In this document: positions 7,018-7,282 of the stretch, piece by piece
Layout of the letters: each line of letters opens with the position of its first letter
Position numbering within the stretch: the stretch's first letter is position 1
DNA from: Acidobacteriota bacterium
Lineage (GTDB): Bacteria; Acidobacteriota; Blastocatellia; Pyrinomonadales; Pyrinomonadaceae
DNA: 7,282 nucleotides
NCBI GenBank assembly: GCA_003222935.1
Contig: QHXL01000292.1
Coordinates: 819 to 8,100, forward strand
Reading direction: 5' to 3'
Made by a program: the position numbers and the translations under genes
The notes under the pieces: generated by a model
Told to the model about the DNA's origin: nothing
Seen by the model: only the letters and a program-made list of their open reading frames with translations
Database searches by the model: none

Positions 7018-7244
7018 AGGATTTTCAATTCTTCACTCCCGCGAGTGCACTGTTATAGCTGTCGTCTGAAAAAGAGCTTCGCCAAAGGCGCCGGAGACTT
7101 TTGTGGTTCGTGACCTATAAACATGTCCTTCGTCGGGGCGAAGCCTTGTTTTGACTTCGAAGCTCTCTTATTGATCTAACGTAAAAACTGATGCCAAAGG
7201 GTCACTGGCCCTTGAGAGACCTTGTTCCCGAGACGCCCCTGGAC
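7018..7244 (-). other. Intergenic leader of the TolB-like/TPR gene with nested inverted repeats
   Basis: No gene is seen in these 227 nt. AGAGCTTCG (7073-7081) pairs with CGAAGCTCT (7158-7166). CTTCGCC (7077-7083) could instead pair with GGCGAAG (7137-7143), and CGCC/GGCG (7080-7083 with 7087-7090) forms a tight local hairpin. These are mutually exclusive pairings over the same bases. A TATAAC hexamer on the minus strand (7057-7052) looks like a -10 box, but no matching -35 stands at the right distance, so no promoter is called. Confidence 0.5.
7197..7213 (-). terminator. Possible weak terminator after the upstream gene
   Basis: AAGGG (7197-7201) and CCCTT (7209-7213) form a 5-bp stem with a 7-nt loop, starting about 31 nt past the stop codon of the truncated upstream gene. 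On the minus strand a T5 run follows only after about ten more bases, so the match to an intrinsic terminator is poor. Confidence 0.25.
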
Positions 7245-7282
7245 TCATTCCGGCAAATTGAGTCGTTTCCGCATCTCGTTAA
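7245..7282 (-). CDS. C-terminal tail of an upstream gene, probably a TolB-like/TPR paralogue (5' part beyond the window)
   Basis: Only 11 complete residues and the stop are in the window: NEMRKRLNLPE, TGA at 7247-7245. The last six residues, RLNLPE, are identical to the last six of the 584-aa protein downstream (LLKRLNLPE), and both are followed directly by a stop codon. The codons for the shared residues are CGA CTC AAT TTG CCG GAA here against CGG TTG AAT CTT CCG GAG there, so they differ at silent positions. This points to an older paralogue, not a recent copy. Same strand, 227 nt upstream. The domain content of the rest is inference. Confidence 0.62.
   Translation of the reverse strand, partial: NEMRKRLNLPE

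Noticed and set aside
7052..7057. A -10 box (TATAAC, minus strand) for the TolB-like/TPR gene
   Set aside because: No acceptable -35 hexamer stands 16-18 nt upstream, so it is indistinguishable from chance.

Overview
This window looks like chromosomal DNA from an Acidobacteriota-type bacterium, probably a soil lineage near Blastocatellia; the placement is an inference. It rests on three things: Ser/Thr kinases fused through one membrane helix to TolB-like/TPR or PD40 propeller modules, an N-terminal CPxC...C..DGT ribbon on a TolB-like/TPR protein, and the C-terminal signature LNWFSELKRL. All recognisable genes lie on the minus strand, so the biological order runs from the right edge to the left edge.

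Layout, right to left. 7282-7245 holds the last 12 codons of an upstream gene, ending RLNLPE-stop. 7244-7018 is a gap with several short inverted repeats. 7017-5263 encodes a 584-aa ribbon + membrane helix + TolB-like + TPR protein without a kinase domain; it also ends RLNLPE, so the upstream gene is probably a tandem paralogue. 5262-4915 is a gap dominated by a 180-bp imperfect palindrome centred at 5039/5040, with 30-bp perfect arms. 4914-2170 encodes a 914-aa receptor-like Ser/Thr kinase with an extracytoplasmic PD40/TolB propeller. 2169-1687 is a gap with a repeat cluster (two 56/57-bp tandem copies plus an inverted 29-bp copy), a decayed fragment of another kinase N-lobe, and the leader of the next gene. 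1686-1 encodes a second receptor-like kinase with a TolB-like domain and the beginning of a TPR region; it runs off the left edge.

The genes suggest a one-strand array of membrane sensors built from interchangeable modules. Two have a cytoplasmic Hanks-type kinase and one has a small putative zinc ribbon in its place; outside the membrane they carry TolB-like/TPR or PD40 modules. No substrate, phosphatase or transcription factor is visible, so the signalling outputs are unknown. The non-coding DNA is the less ordinary part. It holds a kinase relic that ends where a repeat begins, a repeat copy that supplies the end of a kinase gene, and a large foldback element. No RNA gene, CRISPR array, transposase or phage gene was seen.
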